From the NCBI GenBank assembly GCA_030700255.1, contig JAUYJN010000040.1:1-51367 (forward strand): a stretch of DNA of 51,367 bases, in the 5' to 3' direction. Source of the DNA: Candidatus Peregrinibacteria bacterium (GTDB lineage: Bacteria; Patescibacteriota; Gracilibacteria; UBA1369; JABINC01). Under the pieces are notes generated by a model. The model was not told where the DNA came from. It worked only from the letters and a program-made list of their open reading frames with translations, and ran no database searches. How positions within the stretch are numbered: position 1 is the first letter of the stretch; each line of letters starts with the position of its first letter. The position numbers and the translations under genes were made by a program. Shown piece by piece: positions 1-7,225 of this stretch.

Positions 1-14
1 CCATTTCTCTCAAA

Positions 15-80
15 GCGCGCGGTGAAACCTGGCACCGCGCGCCTGTCCTTAGCTTCTCATCAAAAAATTGTCATTTTTTG
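15..80. repeat. Two adjacent hairpins at the left edge
   Basis: Two stem-loops lie next to each other. The first has a perfect 10-bp GC-rich stem (gcgcgcggtg / caccgcgcgc, 15-24 with 33-42) and an 8-nt loop. The second pairs caaaaaat (61-68) with attttttg (73-80). They precede a perfect palindrome and the recombinase remnant. They could be transcription terminators or structured ends of a mobile element; the sequence does not decide which. Confidence 0.5.
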
Positions 81-116
81 AAGAGAAGCATGGAGGCTAG
101 CCTCCATGCTTCTCTT
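81..116. repeat. Perfect 36-bp palindrome
   Basis: Each base from 81 to 98 pairs with its partner from 116 back to 99, with no loop and no mismatch (half-site aagagaagcatggaggct). It lies just outside the 3' end of the inverted recombinase remnant. A loopless perfect palindrome of this length is unusual outside mobile-element ends, recombination sites or protein-binding sites. Its role is unknown. Confidence 0.8.
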
Positions 117-147
117 TGAAATAAGTCCGAACTTCGCCATAGGTGCA

Positions 148-432
148 GCTCCAAACGGAATATTGCGAAATTTTTGCGGTCTGCGCCCACGGAAAACCCA
201 ATTCCACGGCGGCTTTTTGGCCGATGATATGGAAGTTCGCCGCGCGAAGCGCGGAATAAACCACAATGGTATACTGTTTATTTTACCACTGTGGTTTATA
301 GCCAATTTTTTGCATTTTGCCGAAGGCAAAACTTCTAAATTTCCAGTCAAAGAAAGCGACAATTTTTGCCCAAAAGCGATACGAAATTTGCAACCCTGCT
401 GGACTTGATCTATTATTGTGGCGGACACAAAT
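148..432 (-). pseudogene. Inverted, internally deleted copy of the serine recombinase locus
   Basis: The minus strand carries pieces of the neighbouring recombinase locus in the same order but with the middle removed. 148-239 matches 1938-2029 (about 90 of 92 bases). 300-314 matches 1923-1937, 332-346 matches 1893-1907, 349-368 matches 1154-1173, 366-382 matches 930-946, 390-404 matches the leader at 513-527, and 423-432 matches 507-516. About 60 bases without a match, containing an imperfect palindrome (around aaaccaca/tgtggttt), interrupt it at 240-299. Reading frames are broken, so it cannot encode a recombinase. It resembles a MITE-like derivative of the full-length element. At least one junction (930-946 to 1154-1173) overlaps by a few bases, which suggests microhomology deletion. 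Confidence 0.8.
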
Positions 433-471
433 AGCAGACTGCACGGATTTTTTTAATCCAGATTGAAGCTC

Positions 472-2029
472 CAAACGAGCAACTCTGTACAGATTCGTGC
501 AAACGCATTTGTGTCCAGCAGGGTTGCTCCTTTGGGATTATCACTTAACCAAAAGGTCTATGAAATATTATCTCTATGCTCGCAAATCTACAGATGAAGA
601 CGACCGCCAAGTTCTCTCTATTGAAGCACAATTAACAGAACTAAGAGAATATGCCTCTAAAGAAAAATTAGAGGTAATTGATGAATTTATAGAAAGCAAA
701 ACAGCTAAAGTGCCAGGCAGACCAATATTTAACAAAATGATTGAGCAAGTTGAACTTGGCGGTCATCCGGATAATAACGTGGGAATTTTAGCGTGGCATC
801 CTGATAGGCTGGCAAGAAATAGCATTGATGGAGGCAAAATCATCTATTTAATTGATGAGCAGAAAATTGAATCGCTAAAATTCCCTACCTTTTGGTTTGA
901 TAGCACGCCGCAAGGAAAATTCATGCTCAGTATCGCTTTTGGGCAAAGTAAATATTACATTGATAATCTTTCAGAAAACATTAAACGTGGCATACGCCAG
1001 AAGTTAAGGCGCGGCGAACTGCCCGGGCTTGCACCAGTAGGTTATTTGAACGAATTAAGGCATCACACAATCGTAAAAGACCCTGAAAGATGGAAGGCAG
1101 TTCGCACGCTCTTTGAGGCGTATGCCACTGGTGAGAAAACACTTGAAGATTTACAAAAATTGTCGCTTTCTTTGGGCTTGGTGAGCCGACGTACTGACAA
1201 AGCATTGTCGCTGTCGCGACTTGATGGAATGTTACAAAATCCATTCTATTATAGTGTTATTACCAGAAAGGGCGAAGCCTACCAGGGAAGCCATGAACCG
1301 ATAATCTCAAAGCAACTTTTTGATAAGGTGCAGCGGGAAATGCAGAAACGATCTAAGCCACGAAAGGCAAAAGAAATTGCGGCTTTTGCCTTTCGTGGGA
1401 TCTTTACTTGTGGAGAGTGTGGCCGTGCTATTACAGCAGAAAAGAAGGTGAAAAAATCCGGCCGCACCTACATTTATTACCGCTGCACCAAAAAGAACCG
1501 TGTTTGTAGCCAGAAATATGTGGAGGAGCGAGAACTTGTGAAACAACTCAATGAGCTTTTTCAAAAAGTTGCTTTGAGTGATGACTGGAAAGAAAAATTT
1601 ATGAAACAATGGGAGCTTGATTACAAAAAGGCTTCGACCGCTTCGTCCTCTTCCGCCGGTGAAAGTAAAATGGAACTCAAGGTACTGGAAGAAAAGCAAA
1701 TGCGCCTTCTTGATGCCTACCTTGAGCAAACCATAACCAATGAGGAGTACACGGAAACCAAGAAGAAGCTATTAAACCGCAAAATTGAAATCAAAGAGAA
1801 TTTAAAGGAATCCGGCGGAAGAGGACTCTACTGGCTCGAACTCTTCAAAGAATGGATTTTGTCGGCTCACCAAGCCATCAACTACGTTGATTCTGGAAAT
1901 TTAGAAGAAAAGCGGAGCTTTCTGCAAAAAATTGGCTCGAACTTCTACATCATCGGCCAAAAAGCCGCCGTGGAATTGGGTTTTCCGTGGGCGCAGACCG
2001 CAAAAATTTCGCAATATTCCGTTTGGAGC
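472..2029. mobile_element. Putative recombinase-only integrative element at tRNA-Gly
   Basis: The segment is bounded by gctccaaacg on the left (472-481) and its reverse complement on the right (2020-2029). The right copy overlaps the last three bases of the tRNA-Gly gene. The only gene inside is the large serine recombinase. The same 9-mer also starts the inverted miniature copy at 148-156. tRNA 3' ends are classical integration targets, so the right boundary is well supported. The left boundary is inferred from the repeat alone, and a larger element extending left of the window cannot be excluded. Confidence 0.45.
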
Positions 2030-2035
2030 ACGTAA
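560..2035 (+). CDS. Large serine recombinase (resolvase/integrase family)
   Basis: Site-specific DNA recombinase of about 491 residues. The N-terminus YYLYARKSTDED carries the nucleophilic serine (Ser10) of the resolvase catalytic domain, followed by the central recombinase domain. A zinc ribbon follows, with CGEC at about 283 and a C-x6-C pair near 308-315, and then a coiled-coil-rich C-terminus typical of large serine integrases. I chose the ATG at 560 because the catalytic domain starts there; an in-frame ATG at 497 adds 21 residues unlike the family. The last codons run into the 3' end of the oppositely oriented tRNA-Gly gene, as expected for an integrase next to its attachment site. A degraded inverted copy lies immediately upstream. 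Substrate sites and directionality factor are not visible. Confidence 0.92.
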   Translation: MKYYLYARKSTDEDDRQVLSIEAQLTELREYASKEKLEVIDEFIESKTAKVPGRPIFNKMIEQVELGGHPDNNVGILAWHPDRLARNSIDGGKIIYLIDEQKIESLKFPTFWFDSTPQGKFMLSIAFGQSKYYIDNLSENIKRGIRQKLRRGELPGLAPVGYLNELRHHTIVKDPERWKAVRTLFEAYATGEKTLEDLQKLSLSLGLVSRRTDKALSLSRLDGMLQNPFYYSVITRKGEAYQGSHEPIISKQLFDKVQREMQKRSKPRKAKEIAAFAFRGIFTCGECGRAITAEKKVKKSGRTYIYYRCTKKNRVCSQKYVEERELVKQLNELFQKVALSDDWKEKFMKQWELDYKKASTASSSSAGESKMELKVLEEKQMRLLDAYLEQTITNEEYTETKKKLLNRKIEIKENLKESGGRGLYWLELFKEWILSAHQAINYVDSGNLEEKRSFLQKIGSNFYIIGQKAAVELGFPWAQTAKISQYSVWST

Positions 2036-2098
2036 CGGGAATCGAACCCGTATTTCTGCCTTGGCAAGGCAATGTAATAGCCACTATACGATACGTGC
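2027..2098 (-). tRNA. tRNA-Gly (anticodon GCC)
   Basis: Read on the minus strand, the gene folds into a complete cloverleaf. The acceptor arms GCACGTA and TACGTGC pair perfectly. The anticodon stem TTGCC/GGCAG encloses loop TTGCCAA with anticodon GCC. The T arm is ACGGG-TTCGATT-CCCGT. CCA is not encoded. The 3' end overlaps the last codons of the serine recombinase and the element core gtttggagc, so this is the probable integration target. A terminator-like hairpin separates it from the gene upstream. Confidence 0.93.
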
Positions 2099-2121
2099 AA
2101 GAAGAGCAGGGATATTTTTAC

Positions 2122-2147
2122 CAAAAAACTGGGCTTGAATGCAAGCC
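2122..2147 (-). terminator. Rho-independent terminator after the TrmB-like gene
   Basis: On the minus strand a GGCTTG-CATT-CAAGCC stem is followed by AG and six Ts. It lies directly after the stop of the TrmB-like gene and before tRNA-Gly, so it would end that transcript. The stem is only 6 bp, so strength is uncertain. Confidence 0.5.
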
Positions 2148-2152
2148 TAAGG

Positions 2153-2653
2153 CTAAAAAACATTTTCAAATCGCTCACGTACTTTGATATCACTCTCTTT
2201 GGCTGAGTCGTATGCTAATTCAAATATAATACGCATGCAGTCAGCTACGGTTTTGCTGCGGATGATTACTGCAAAGTTATCTTCAAATGACATGATTGCG
2301 ACGGAGTCGCCGTAAATATTGATTTCTACGGGCATGGTTGTCTCTCTGCCTATGAAACGCGTGGTCCTAAGATGTGCAACATCGTTTTGTATACATTCTT
2401 TGAGGCTTTGTGCGTCAGCCGGTATGAGGCATCTGGTTGATATATTTCGTTTAACACGCTCGGCATAATAGTTTGGAAAAATACTTGGTAGAGCACGTGT
2501 TTGATGTTTTACTGTGCCGTAGCAGAGTAGGGTGGTGTTTGGTATTTTGAGAGTGTCTTCGAATGCACGAATAAGCCCATCCTCACCGTCCAGACGTTCT
2601 ACCTGTGAAGGATTGGCATCATTGATGATCTGTGAAATTAGATCTTCTACCAT
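2153..2653 (-). CDS. TrmB-like regulator effector domain without HTH
   Basis: A 166-residue protein resembling the C-terminal, ligand-sensing part of TrmB-family transcription regulators. It shows an N-terminal helix, a strand like TTLLCYGTV, then YYAERVKRNISTRCLIPAD, and later EINIYGDSVAIMSFED, followed by an F-E-LAY-type helix. Full TrmB regulators of about 250 residues carry an N-terminal winged helix-turn-helix, which is absent here, and no HTH-encoding frame lies upstream. It may therefore act as a partner or sensor rather than a DNA-binding regulator, or be the remaining half of a split regulator. The assignment is by recalled family pattern. There is no Shine-Dalgarno; the start follows an A-rich leader. 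Confidence 0.6.
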   Translation of the reverse strand: MVEDLISQIINDANPSQVERLDGEDGLIRAFEDTLKIPNTTLLCYGTVKHQTRALPSIFPNYYAERVKRNISTRCLIPADAQSLKECIQNDVAHLRTTRFIGRETTMPVEINIYGDSVAIMSFEDNFAVIIRSKTVADCMRIIFELAYDSAKESDIKVRERFENVF

Positions 2654-2710
2654 TTTTTCTCTTTAAATAGGACAGGAGTTTAACAGAAGTAATGTCTAAT
2701 GTTAAGCTGA

Positions 2711-3478
2711 CTATTTGAATTCAACAAAAAACAATGCGATTATATCTATGACGAACAAAAGTATGATGATTCCTTCGAGTAAGGTTGATCTTTTTGAATT
2801 TAGAAAATCGAGGATAAATGAAACGCTGTCAAAAATAGTAGTTAATTTATGACTTAGAATTTCATAACGTTCTTCGATTTCGTAGAACTCAAGTAGGTCG
2901 TTATAGAATTTGTCGAGTGGCTCATCATCCCAAGTTATATCTGGTTTATCGAGTAGGGCCATTTGAGTAACTATCATGTGGCGAACATTCATGGCAAAGC
3001 CGACTCTTTTTAAGAGTTCTTTGTGAGAGAGTGATGATCTTCCGCGTTCAGCAAATGATTTCATAACTGTTGCAAAATTGTTGAGTACTTGATCGACCTC
3101 TCTATCATAGTGATCCAGCGCGACAGAGCGTCCGAGGATCAGTGAAATAACTGCGATTTTTTCGATGGTTATTTCGTCAACTTTTATTTCATGTGTACTA
3201 GTTTCATTTTTCTTATTCCCTGCTTTGACTTGAATCTCTTCCTCCATAGGTATTTCAAAACTTTCAACCAAAAATTCTCGTAATTTGTTTGAAAATTCAT
3301 TAACTTCTCCTGAGGAGAAATTCCAAAATACAGCAACTCCGTATTTGAGGAGCACGACGTATTTACCTTTACCATATTCGATAATTAGAGGGTCTTTGTG
3401 AGATGCTTTTACGCCAAGTTTAGTTGGGATTTCGCGCAGATGGAATTGTCTTCCGAGATGAAGGGCATGGACTTGCAT
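2711..3478 (-). CDS. RMND1/Rmd1/YagE (DUF155) family membrane protein
   Basis: A 255-residue protein with the layout of the RMND1/Sif2 (DUF155) family. An N-terminal alpha/beta region includes the hydrophobic strand YGVAVFWNFS. A middle helical region has ILGRSVALDHYDREVD, then the characteristic ERYEILSHKLTTIFDSVSF stretch. A C-terminal transmembrane helix (about 234-251) ends just before the stop, giving a tail-anchored topology. In eukaryotes the family acts at the mitochondrial membrane in translation support; bacterial function is poorly defined. It lies on the same strand as the TrmB-like gene, with a promoter-like sequence upstream. Confidence 0.75.
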   Translation of the reverse strand: MQVHALHLGRQFHLREIPTKLGVKASHKDPLIIEYGKGKYVVLLKYGVAVFWNFSSGEVNEFSNKLREFLVESFEIPMEEEIQVKAGNKKNETSTHEIKVDEITIEKIAVISLILGRSVALDHYDREVDQVLNNFATVMKSFAERGRSSLSHKELLKRVGFAMNVRHMIVTQMALLDKPDITWDDEPLDKFYNDLLEFYEIEERYEILSHKLTTIFDSVSFILDFLNSKRSTLLEGIIILLFVIDIIALFFVEFK

Positions 3479-3522
3479 AAAAAATTTGTTCAGTAAGATT
3501 GGATATTTGACTTTTCCGCGCT

Positions 3523-3550
3523 ATTGTACCATAACAATAAACCTTAGCAA
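3523..3550 (-). promoter_or_regulatory. Sigma70-like promoter for the DUF155 gene
   Basis: On the minus strand TTGCTA and TACAAT are separated by 16 bases; the -10 is preceded by TGG, giving a weak extended -10. It lies about 45 bases upstream of the ATG. Motif match only. Confidence 0.4.
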
Positions 3551-3577
3551 GGGGAAAATGACGTAATACGCCTTTTT

Positions 3578-4441
3578 TTAGCCAAATAGTGTTGGTAACT
3601 CCAATGACTTTTTATCATGGATTATTGGCTCAGAGAGCTTTGAATCTTCAGGTAATTGAATGTCAATTTCGATAGGGCAGTGGTCTGAGCCAAAAATATT
3701 ATTGAGAATACTGGCTGATTTTAGATGTTTCCGTAGCTTTGGATCTATCATCGTGTAGTCGATTCTCCAACCTACATTTCGGGCTCTGGCATTTGAGATA
3801 TAATGCCACCAAGTATAGTGCTCTCCTTCTTTTTCAAATTCACGAAAAGTGTCTATAAATCCTAGATCCTCCGTTACCCAGTCGAGCATTTTGCGTTCTG
3901 CGATTGTAAATCCTATGCTTTTCTCATTTTCTTTTGGGCGAGCGATGTCGAGTTCGGTGTGGGCGATGTTAAAATCTCCGTTGATGATCACTGGTTTCCC
4001 GGTTTTTTTTGAAAGATCTGCAAGGTGTGCAAATAGATATTTGTAAAAATCAAATTTGAAATTAAATTGGTCTTCGTTGCGTCCTCCATTTGGAAAATAT
4101 GCTGTGCAAAATAAAAATGAGTCGAATTCCGCAATTGTGCTCCGGCCCTCTGTGTTGTGGTATTCATGGTCGAAGTCTGCGTATTCAAAATGATACCAAA
4201 TATTCAGGGGTTTCACCCTGGTCCAGAGGGCCGTCCCTGCATAACCTTTTTTTATCGCTGGATTCCAGTATGTGTAATAGTTTTTTGGGTAAAGTAATTC
4301 ATCACTCAGTTGATCGTGAGTTACTTTTATTTCTTGAAAACCTATGAGATCCGGTGCATCCGGCCCATCCAAATATCCGAAGAAATCAGGTTTCTTCATT
4401 ATGGCACGGACTCCGTTGACGTTCCAAGCTGCAATTTTCAT
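3578..4441 (-). CDS. xth: Exodeoxyribonuclease III (AP endonuclease)
   Basis: A 287-residue member of the ExoIII/APE1 branch of the endonuclease/exonuclease/phosphatase fold, acting in base-excision repair on abasic sites and 3' blocks. All signature motifs are present: NVNGVRA near the start, the Mg-binding Glu in FQEIK, the tyrosine-containing CTAYFPNGG, GDFNIAH with catalytic Asp/Asn, WRIDY, and GSDHCPIEID with the catalytic Asp-His. Length is normal for the family. It is transcribed leftward, away from tRNA-Phe. Confidence 0.95.
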   Translation of the reverse strand: MKIAAWNVNGVRAIMKKPDFFGYLDGPDAPDLIGFQEIKVTHDQLSDELLYPKNYYTYWNPAIKKGYAGTALWTRVKPLNIWYHFEYADFDHEYHNTEGRSTIAEFDSFLFCTAYFPNGGRNEDQFNFKFDFYKYLFAHLADLSKKTGKPVIINGDFNIAHTELDIARPKENEKSIGFTIAERKMLDWVTEDLGFIDTFREFEKEGEHYTWWHYISNARARNVGWRIDYTMIDPKLRKHLKSASILNNIFGSDHCPIEIDIQLPEDSKLSEPIIHDKKSLELPTLFG

Positions 4442-4510
4442 GAATTCAAATATACAAAATAAGCGATATGCACTCTACAATAATATTAGAAAAAATGTAA
4501 GAAAAATTGT

Positions 4511-4538
4511 TTGTAAATTCAGGTTCCTTTGATATACT
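4511..4538 (+). promoter_or_regulatory. Promoter for tRNA-Phe
   Basis: TTGTAA, a 16-base spacer and TATACT lie 22 bases before the tRNA-Phe gene. The -10 matches the consensus in 5 of 6 positions and the -35 in 4 of 6. Confidence 0.5.
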
Positions 4539-4560
4539 CAGCCGGCAAGTTTTTATACAT

Positions 4561-4635
4561 GCCCGGGTAGCTCAGTGGTAGAGCAGAGGATTGAAAATCC
4601 TCGTGTCGGTGGTTCAATTCCGCCCCCGGGCACCA
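4561..4635 (+). tRNA. tRNA-Phe (anticodon GAA)
   Basis: Complete cloverleaf. Acceptor GCCCGGG/CCCGGGC, D arm GCTCAGTGGTAGAGC, anticodon stem GAGGA/TCCTC with loop TTGAAAA (anticodon GAA), T arm GGTGG-TTCAATT-CCGCC. The 3' CCA is encoded, unlike in the tRNA-Gly of this window. Confidence 0.97.
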
Positions 4636-4638
4636 CTC

Positions 4639-5397
4639 TTAATAGAATTTCTCGTGATGGATCTTGTCTTCACTTAGACCCATCTCTTTGAACGTGTCGA
4701 CAACTTCTTTGATCATATCGCCGTTTCCACATATAAAAATTCTTAGATTTTCTAAGTCCAAATTCGCACCTGGTTTGAAGTCGCCACGTTCTTTGTATTC
4801 TTGAATTAGATTTGTAATACGGCCGCGGTTACCTATCCATGAGTCCTGTGGGCGAGATAATGTAAGCTTGTAATCGATGTTTTTGTGAGCCTGCGCCATA
4901 CCGTTAAATAGTTCATCATAAAAGATGTCTTCCTCATGCCTGACTCCAAAAAACAAAGTCATATTACTTCTGAAATTCATTTCGATTTGGTATTCCATCA
5001 TGCTTTTCATAGGGGCAACTCCCGTTCCTGTTGCGATCATTAGCATGTTTTCAGTGTAGTTGTCTTTGGTTGCAAAAAGCCCAAAAGGCCCATTTCCTGT
5101 AATTTCATCGCCTACGTTTAATGAGCCAAGATGACGCGACCCTGGGCCATCAACTAATTTTATACAGAGCTCGAGATGCTCTTTTATTTTTGGATTCGAA
5201 GCGATCGAATATGAGCGAACTATACGTTTTTCATCTGATGGAATATTGATATTTATAAATTGTCCTGGCTCAAAATTGAACGGAGTTGTATCAAGAGGTG
5301 TAAACGTGAATTCCCACACATCACGAGTGAGCTCAAGTTTTTTTGCGAGTTTAAATTTTACCGCAGTTGGTTTGTAAATTGGAGGTATTAAAGCCAT
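4639..5397 (-). CDS. FAD/NAD(P)-binding oxidoreductase (ferredoxin-NADP reductase family)
   Basis: A single-subunit flavin reductase of about 252 residues. The N-terminal FAD-binding barrel carries RSYSIAS (flavin-binding RxYS) and GPFGLFA. The NAD(P)-binding domain carries GTGVAPMKSM, GVRHEEDIFY and the terminal ICGNGDMI motif. No iron-sulfur or globin domain is fused. The physiological electron partner cannot be told from sequence. I start at the ATG giving MALIPPIYKP; an in-frame GTG 24 bases upstream is possible. The stop is four bases from tRNA-Phe, on the opposite strand. Confidence 0.85.
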   Translation of the reverse strand: MALIPPIYKPTAVKFKLAKKLELTRDVWEFTFTPLDTTPFNFEPGQFININIPSDEKRIVRSYSIASNPKIKEHLELCIKLVDGPGSRHLGSLNVGDEITGNGPFGLFATKDNYTENMLMIATGTGVAPMKSMMEYQIEMNFRSNMTLFFGVRHEEDIFYDELFNGMAQAHKNIDYKLTLSRPQDSWIGNRGRITNLIQEYKERGDFKPGANLDLENLRIFICGNGDMIKEVVDTFKEMGLSEDKIHHEKFY

Positions 5398-5478
5398 GTT
5401 GATTTGATTATTTTCCAGCACAATATAGCAAATAATCCTTTTTTAACAAAGAAGATCATGAACACTCCTCATAAAATA

Positions 5479-6492
5479 CTACATTCCAAAATCAGTTTCA
5501 TAGTATCCAATTTCCAAGTTCTTCATCATCATAAATTTCTCATCCATGACGTGTGCGATGTCATGATGCTCTTTGCAGAGTGGCGCCAGGAAATGAGGGT
5601 TATTGCTGCCAGTTAGCCCAAATCTCGCTGTGTGATGAATATTTTTTGATTCTCTCGCACAACCTGGCGCCGCACATTTAACCCCAAATTCTTCTTCAAG
5701 TATTTTTTTTGTTTCAACTCCGATGTATCTCACCGGCCTTTTGCCATCTGCCTTACGTTTCCATTCTTTTTTTGCCACATACTCCGCATTTCTCACCTTT
5801 TTTCCCGCCAAATCTTCGTTTCGCTTCACGAAACCACCTCTCACAATTTTATCTATATCGATGCCTTTTTCTTGAAGTGCCAAAAGATGATTAATCGTAT
5901 CTTCAGCAAGATTTAACTGTGCTTTTTTCAAAATAATCTCCTGGCTTTGTATATTGATTTGAGAGGCTTGCACGTGCAGACTTTTTGCATCGATTTGCGG
6001 CTCAAATAAGCCATTTTGATTTCTTAAGTCTGACTCACCCCCTCTCTTAACATCACGAACCAGAACCTCAAGTGAACGATTTGATAAAACTTCCGCACTC
6101 GCAGCCAAAATCGATTCATTTGAAACATTTGCAATAGAAACGATTCTAGACAATTTGTTAATACTTACTCGACCTTCGACTAGAGCTCTGCGCAAAACCG
6201 GTTTATCTTCAAAACGTTTTTCTAGATTTATCGCAAGCCGTATTTGATCTTCGCTCAAGCCCGCCATACGTTTGCCAAATTCAAATATCGAGCCATACCC
6301 TTTTTTCTCATAAAGTTTGCGACGATTGGCTTCAGGAAGAAGTCCTATGAATTTTTGCCGCCAAAGTAGCGCCTGCGTGCCATATTTTTTACAGAGAGCG
6401 AGAAGTTTTTTATCTGAAAAATTTGTAAGTGGAAGATTGGAAGATTGAGAAAAAGATGAGGTAGATAGTTCAAATATTGCATTAGAATTCAT
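5479..6492 (-). CDS. HNH nuclease-domain protein, copy 1
   Basis: A 337-residue protein with an N-terminal helical domain (about 25-165, including EANRRKLYEKKGYGSIFEF), a low-conservation linker (about 165-190) and a second helical segment (NLAEDTINHLLALQEKG). A C-terminal HNH/McrA-like domain has zinc-ligand pairs in CAAPGC and PLCKEHH, catalytic IHHTARF and final HHDIAH. Two other loci in the window encode the same architecture and a further partial copy lies at the right edge. The linker DNA (5968-6024) resembles repeats found in several intergenic regions. The ATG at 6492 begins MNSNAIFELS; an upstream TTG/ATT extension is unlikely. HNH proteins cut DNA, but the target and role of this multicopy family are unknown. 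Confidence 0.8.
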   Translation of the reverse strand: MNSNAIFELSTSSFSQSSNLPLTNFSDKKLLALCKKYGTQALLWRQKFIGLLPEANRRKLYEKKGYGSIFEFGKRMAGLSEDQIRLAINLEKRFEDKPVLRRALVEGRVSINKLSRIVSIANVSNESILAASAEVLSNRSLEVLVRDVKRGGESDLRNQNGLFEPQIDAKSLHVQASQINIQSQEIILKKAQLNLAEDTINHLLALQEKGIDIDKIVRGGFVKRNEDLAGKKVRNAEYVAKKEWKRKADGKRPVRYIGVETKKILEEEFGVKCAAPGCARESKNIHHTARFGLTGSNNPHFLAPLCKEHHDIAHVMDEKFMMMKNLEIGYYETDFGM

Positions 6493-6761
6493 ATGGTAGA
6501 AGTTTAAAAAATAAGAGGTTTTCAGTGGATTTAAATTACCAAAAGTACGCTTAAAAATCAAGACTTAAAAGCTCGAAAAGTAGCTAAGGCAAGCGACTTG
6601 CGCCATTTTGACGTGACGATTTGTCAAGAATATTTTATGGTGAGCGAGCGCTACCCTTGGGGCGAGGGGCACGCTTCTCTAAAATTCACCCTGGAAATTC
6701 CGTCACCTTCGAATTCATGTGTTAGCTCATTAGAAAACCTAACCTAACTTATTATAAATCA
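6493..6761. other. Intergenic region between divergent genes, no gene seen
   Basis: No credible coding frame or RNA gene is visible between the HNH gene and the promoter at 6762. The middle part (about 6640-6700) is GC-richer than the rest and contains short imperfect hairpins. It must hold the promoter of the leftward HNH gene, which I could not pin down. Confidence 0.4.
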
Positions 6762-6790
6762 TTGAATTTTACCCTAAAATATGCTATTAT
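6762..6790 (+). promoter_or_regulatory. Sigma70-like promoter for the 6827 gene
   Basis: TTGAAT, exactly 17 bases, then TATTAT. The predicted transcript starts near 6797, about 30 bases before the ATG of the small secreted protein. One of the better promoter matches in the window. Confidence 0.6.
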
Positions 6791-6826
6791 TACATGATAA
6801 TTCAAAAGATTTAAGACAAAAATAAA

Positions 6827-7156
6827 ATGTCAAAGAAGAAAATTTTTATGGCTATGCTGGTTCTAACTATGATGCTGAGTGGATTTTCTTTGGCTATAGA
6901 GACTGATGGTATGGGGAGTTCAGTTGCCAGTATTCTTAAATATGACGCTTTGACTGGCCATGAACAGGTTTTGAATTCTTTGGAAAAGGTAAAAAGGAGA
7001 GATAAGGTTGCACGAACCGATGTTATGCAATTTATCAAGCATGAAGATATAAAGGATTTTCGAGCGACCAATGGTGCAGTTAGTAATTCGATGATAGTTG
7101 AACAGGCGAGAAGAGATATTGAATCGGTTGATATGAGGTTCGAAGACCTTAAATAA
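6827..7156 (+). CDS. Small secreted protein of unknown function
   Basis: A 109-residue protein with a clear signal peptide: a positively charged start (MSKKK), a hydrophobic core of about 15 residues and a likely cleavage after FSLA (about residue 23). The mature part is charged and helical (QVLNSLEKVKRRDKVART, EQARRDIESVD). I recognise no family. The start follows the A-rich leader aaaaataaaATG with no Shine-Dalgarno. It stands before the diadenylate cyclase gene but has its own promoter. A second promoter and a hairpin follow it, so co-transcription with dacA is doubtful. Confidence 0.75.
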   Translation: MSKKKIFMAMLVLTMMLSGFSLAIETDGMGSSVASILKYDALTGHEQVLNSLEKVKRRDKVARTDVMQFIKHEDIKDFRATNGAVSNSMIVEQARRDIESVDMRFEDLK

Positions 7157-7165
7157 GCGGAGACA

Positions 7166-7194
7166 TTGACTTAAGGCTGTATTTTCGGTAGATT
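7166..7194 (+). promoter_or_regulatory. Sigma70-like promoter for dacA
   Basis: TTGACT, 17 bases, TAGATT. The expected transcription start (about 7201) coincides with the first base of a stem-loop that ends two bases before the dacA start codon, giving a very short, structured leader. Confidence 0.5.
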
Positions 7195-7200
7195 TCTACT

Positions 7201-7224
7201 CCACTAGTGAATAGTGGTTTTTTT
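7201..7224 (+). terminator. Terminator-like hairpin abutting the dacA start codon
   Basis: CCACTA-GTGAA-TAGTGG followed by seven Ts forms a small intrinsic-terminator-like structure. It could end the transcript of the upstream secreted-protein gene. If the promoter at 7166-7194 is used, it would be a 5'-terminal hairpin of the dacA mRNA instead. The ATG at 7226 follows the T run at once. Confidence 0.5.
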
Positions 7225-7225
7225 A

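Noticed and set aside
60-428. Open frames on both strands across the recombinase remnant
   Set aside because: They are out of register with the recombinase-derived sequence, so they are by-products of the degraded inverted copy.
1932-2187. Frames running from the recombinase end through tRNA-Gly (reading TGIEPVFLPWQGN)
   Set aside because: The sequence is the reverse complement of the tRNA gene. Such read-through peptides are familiar annotation artefacts.
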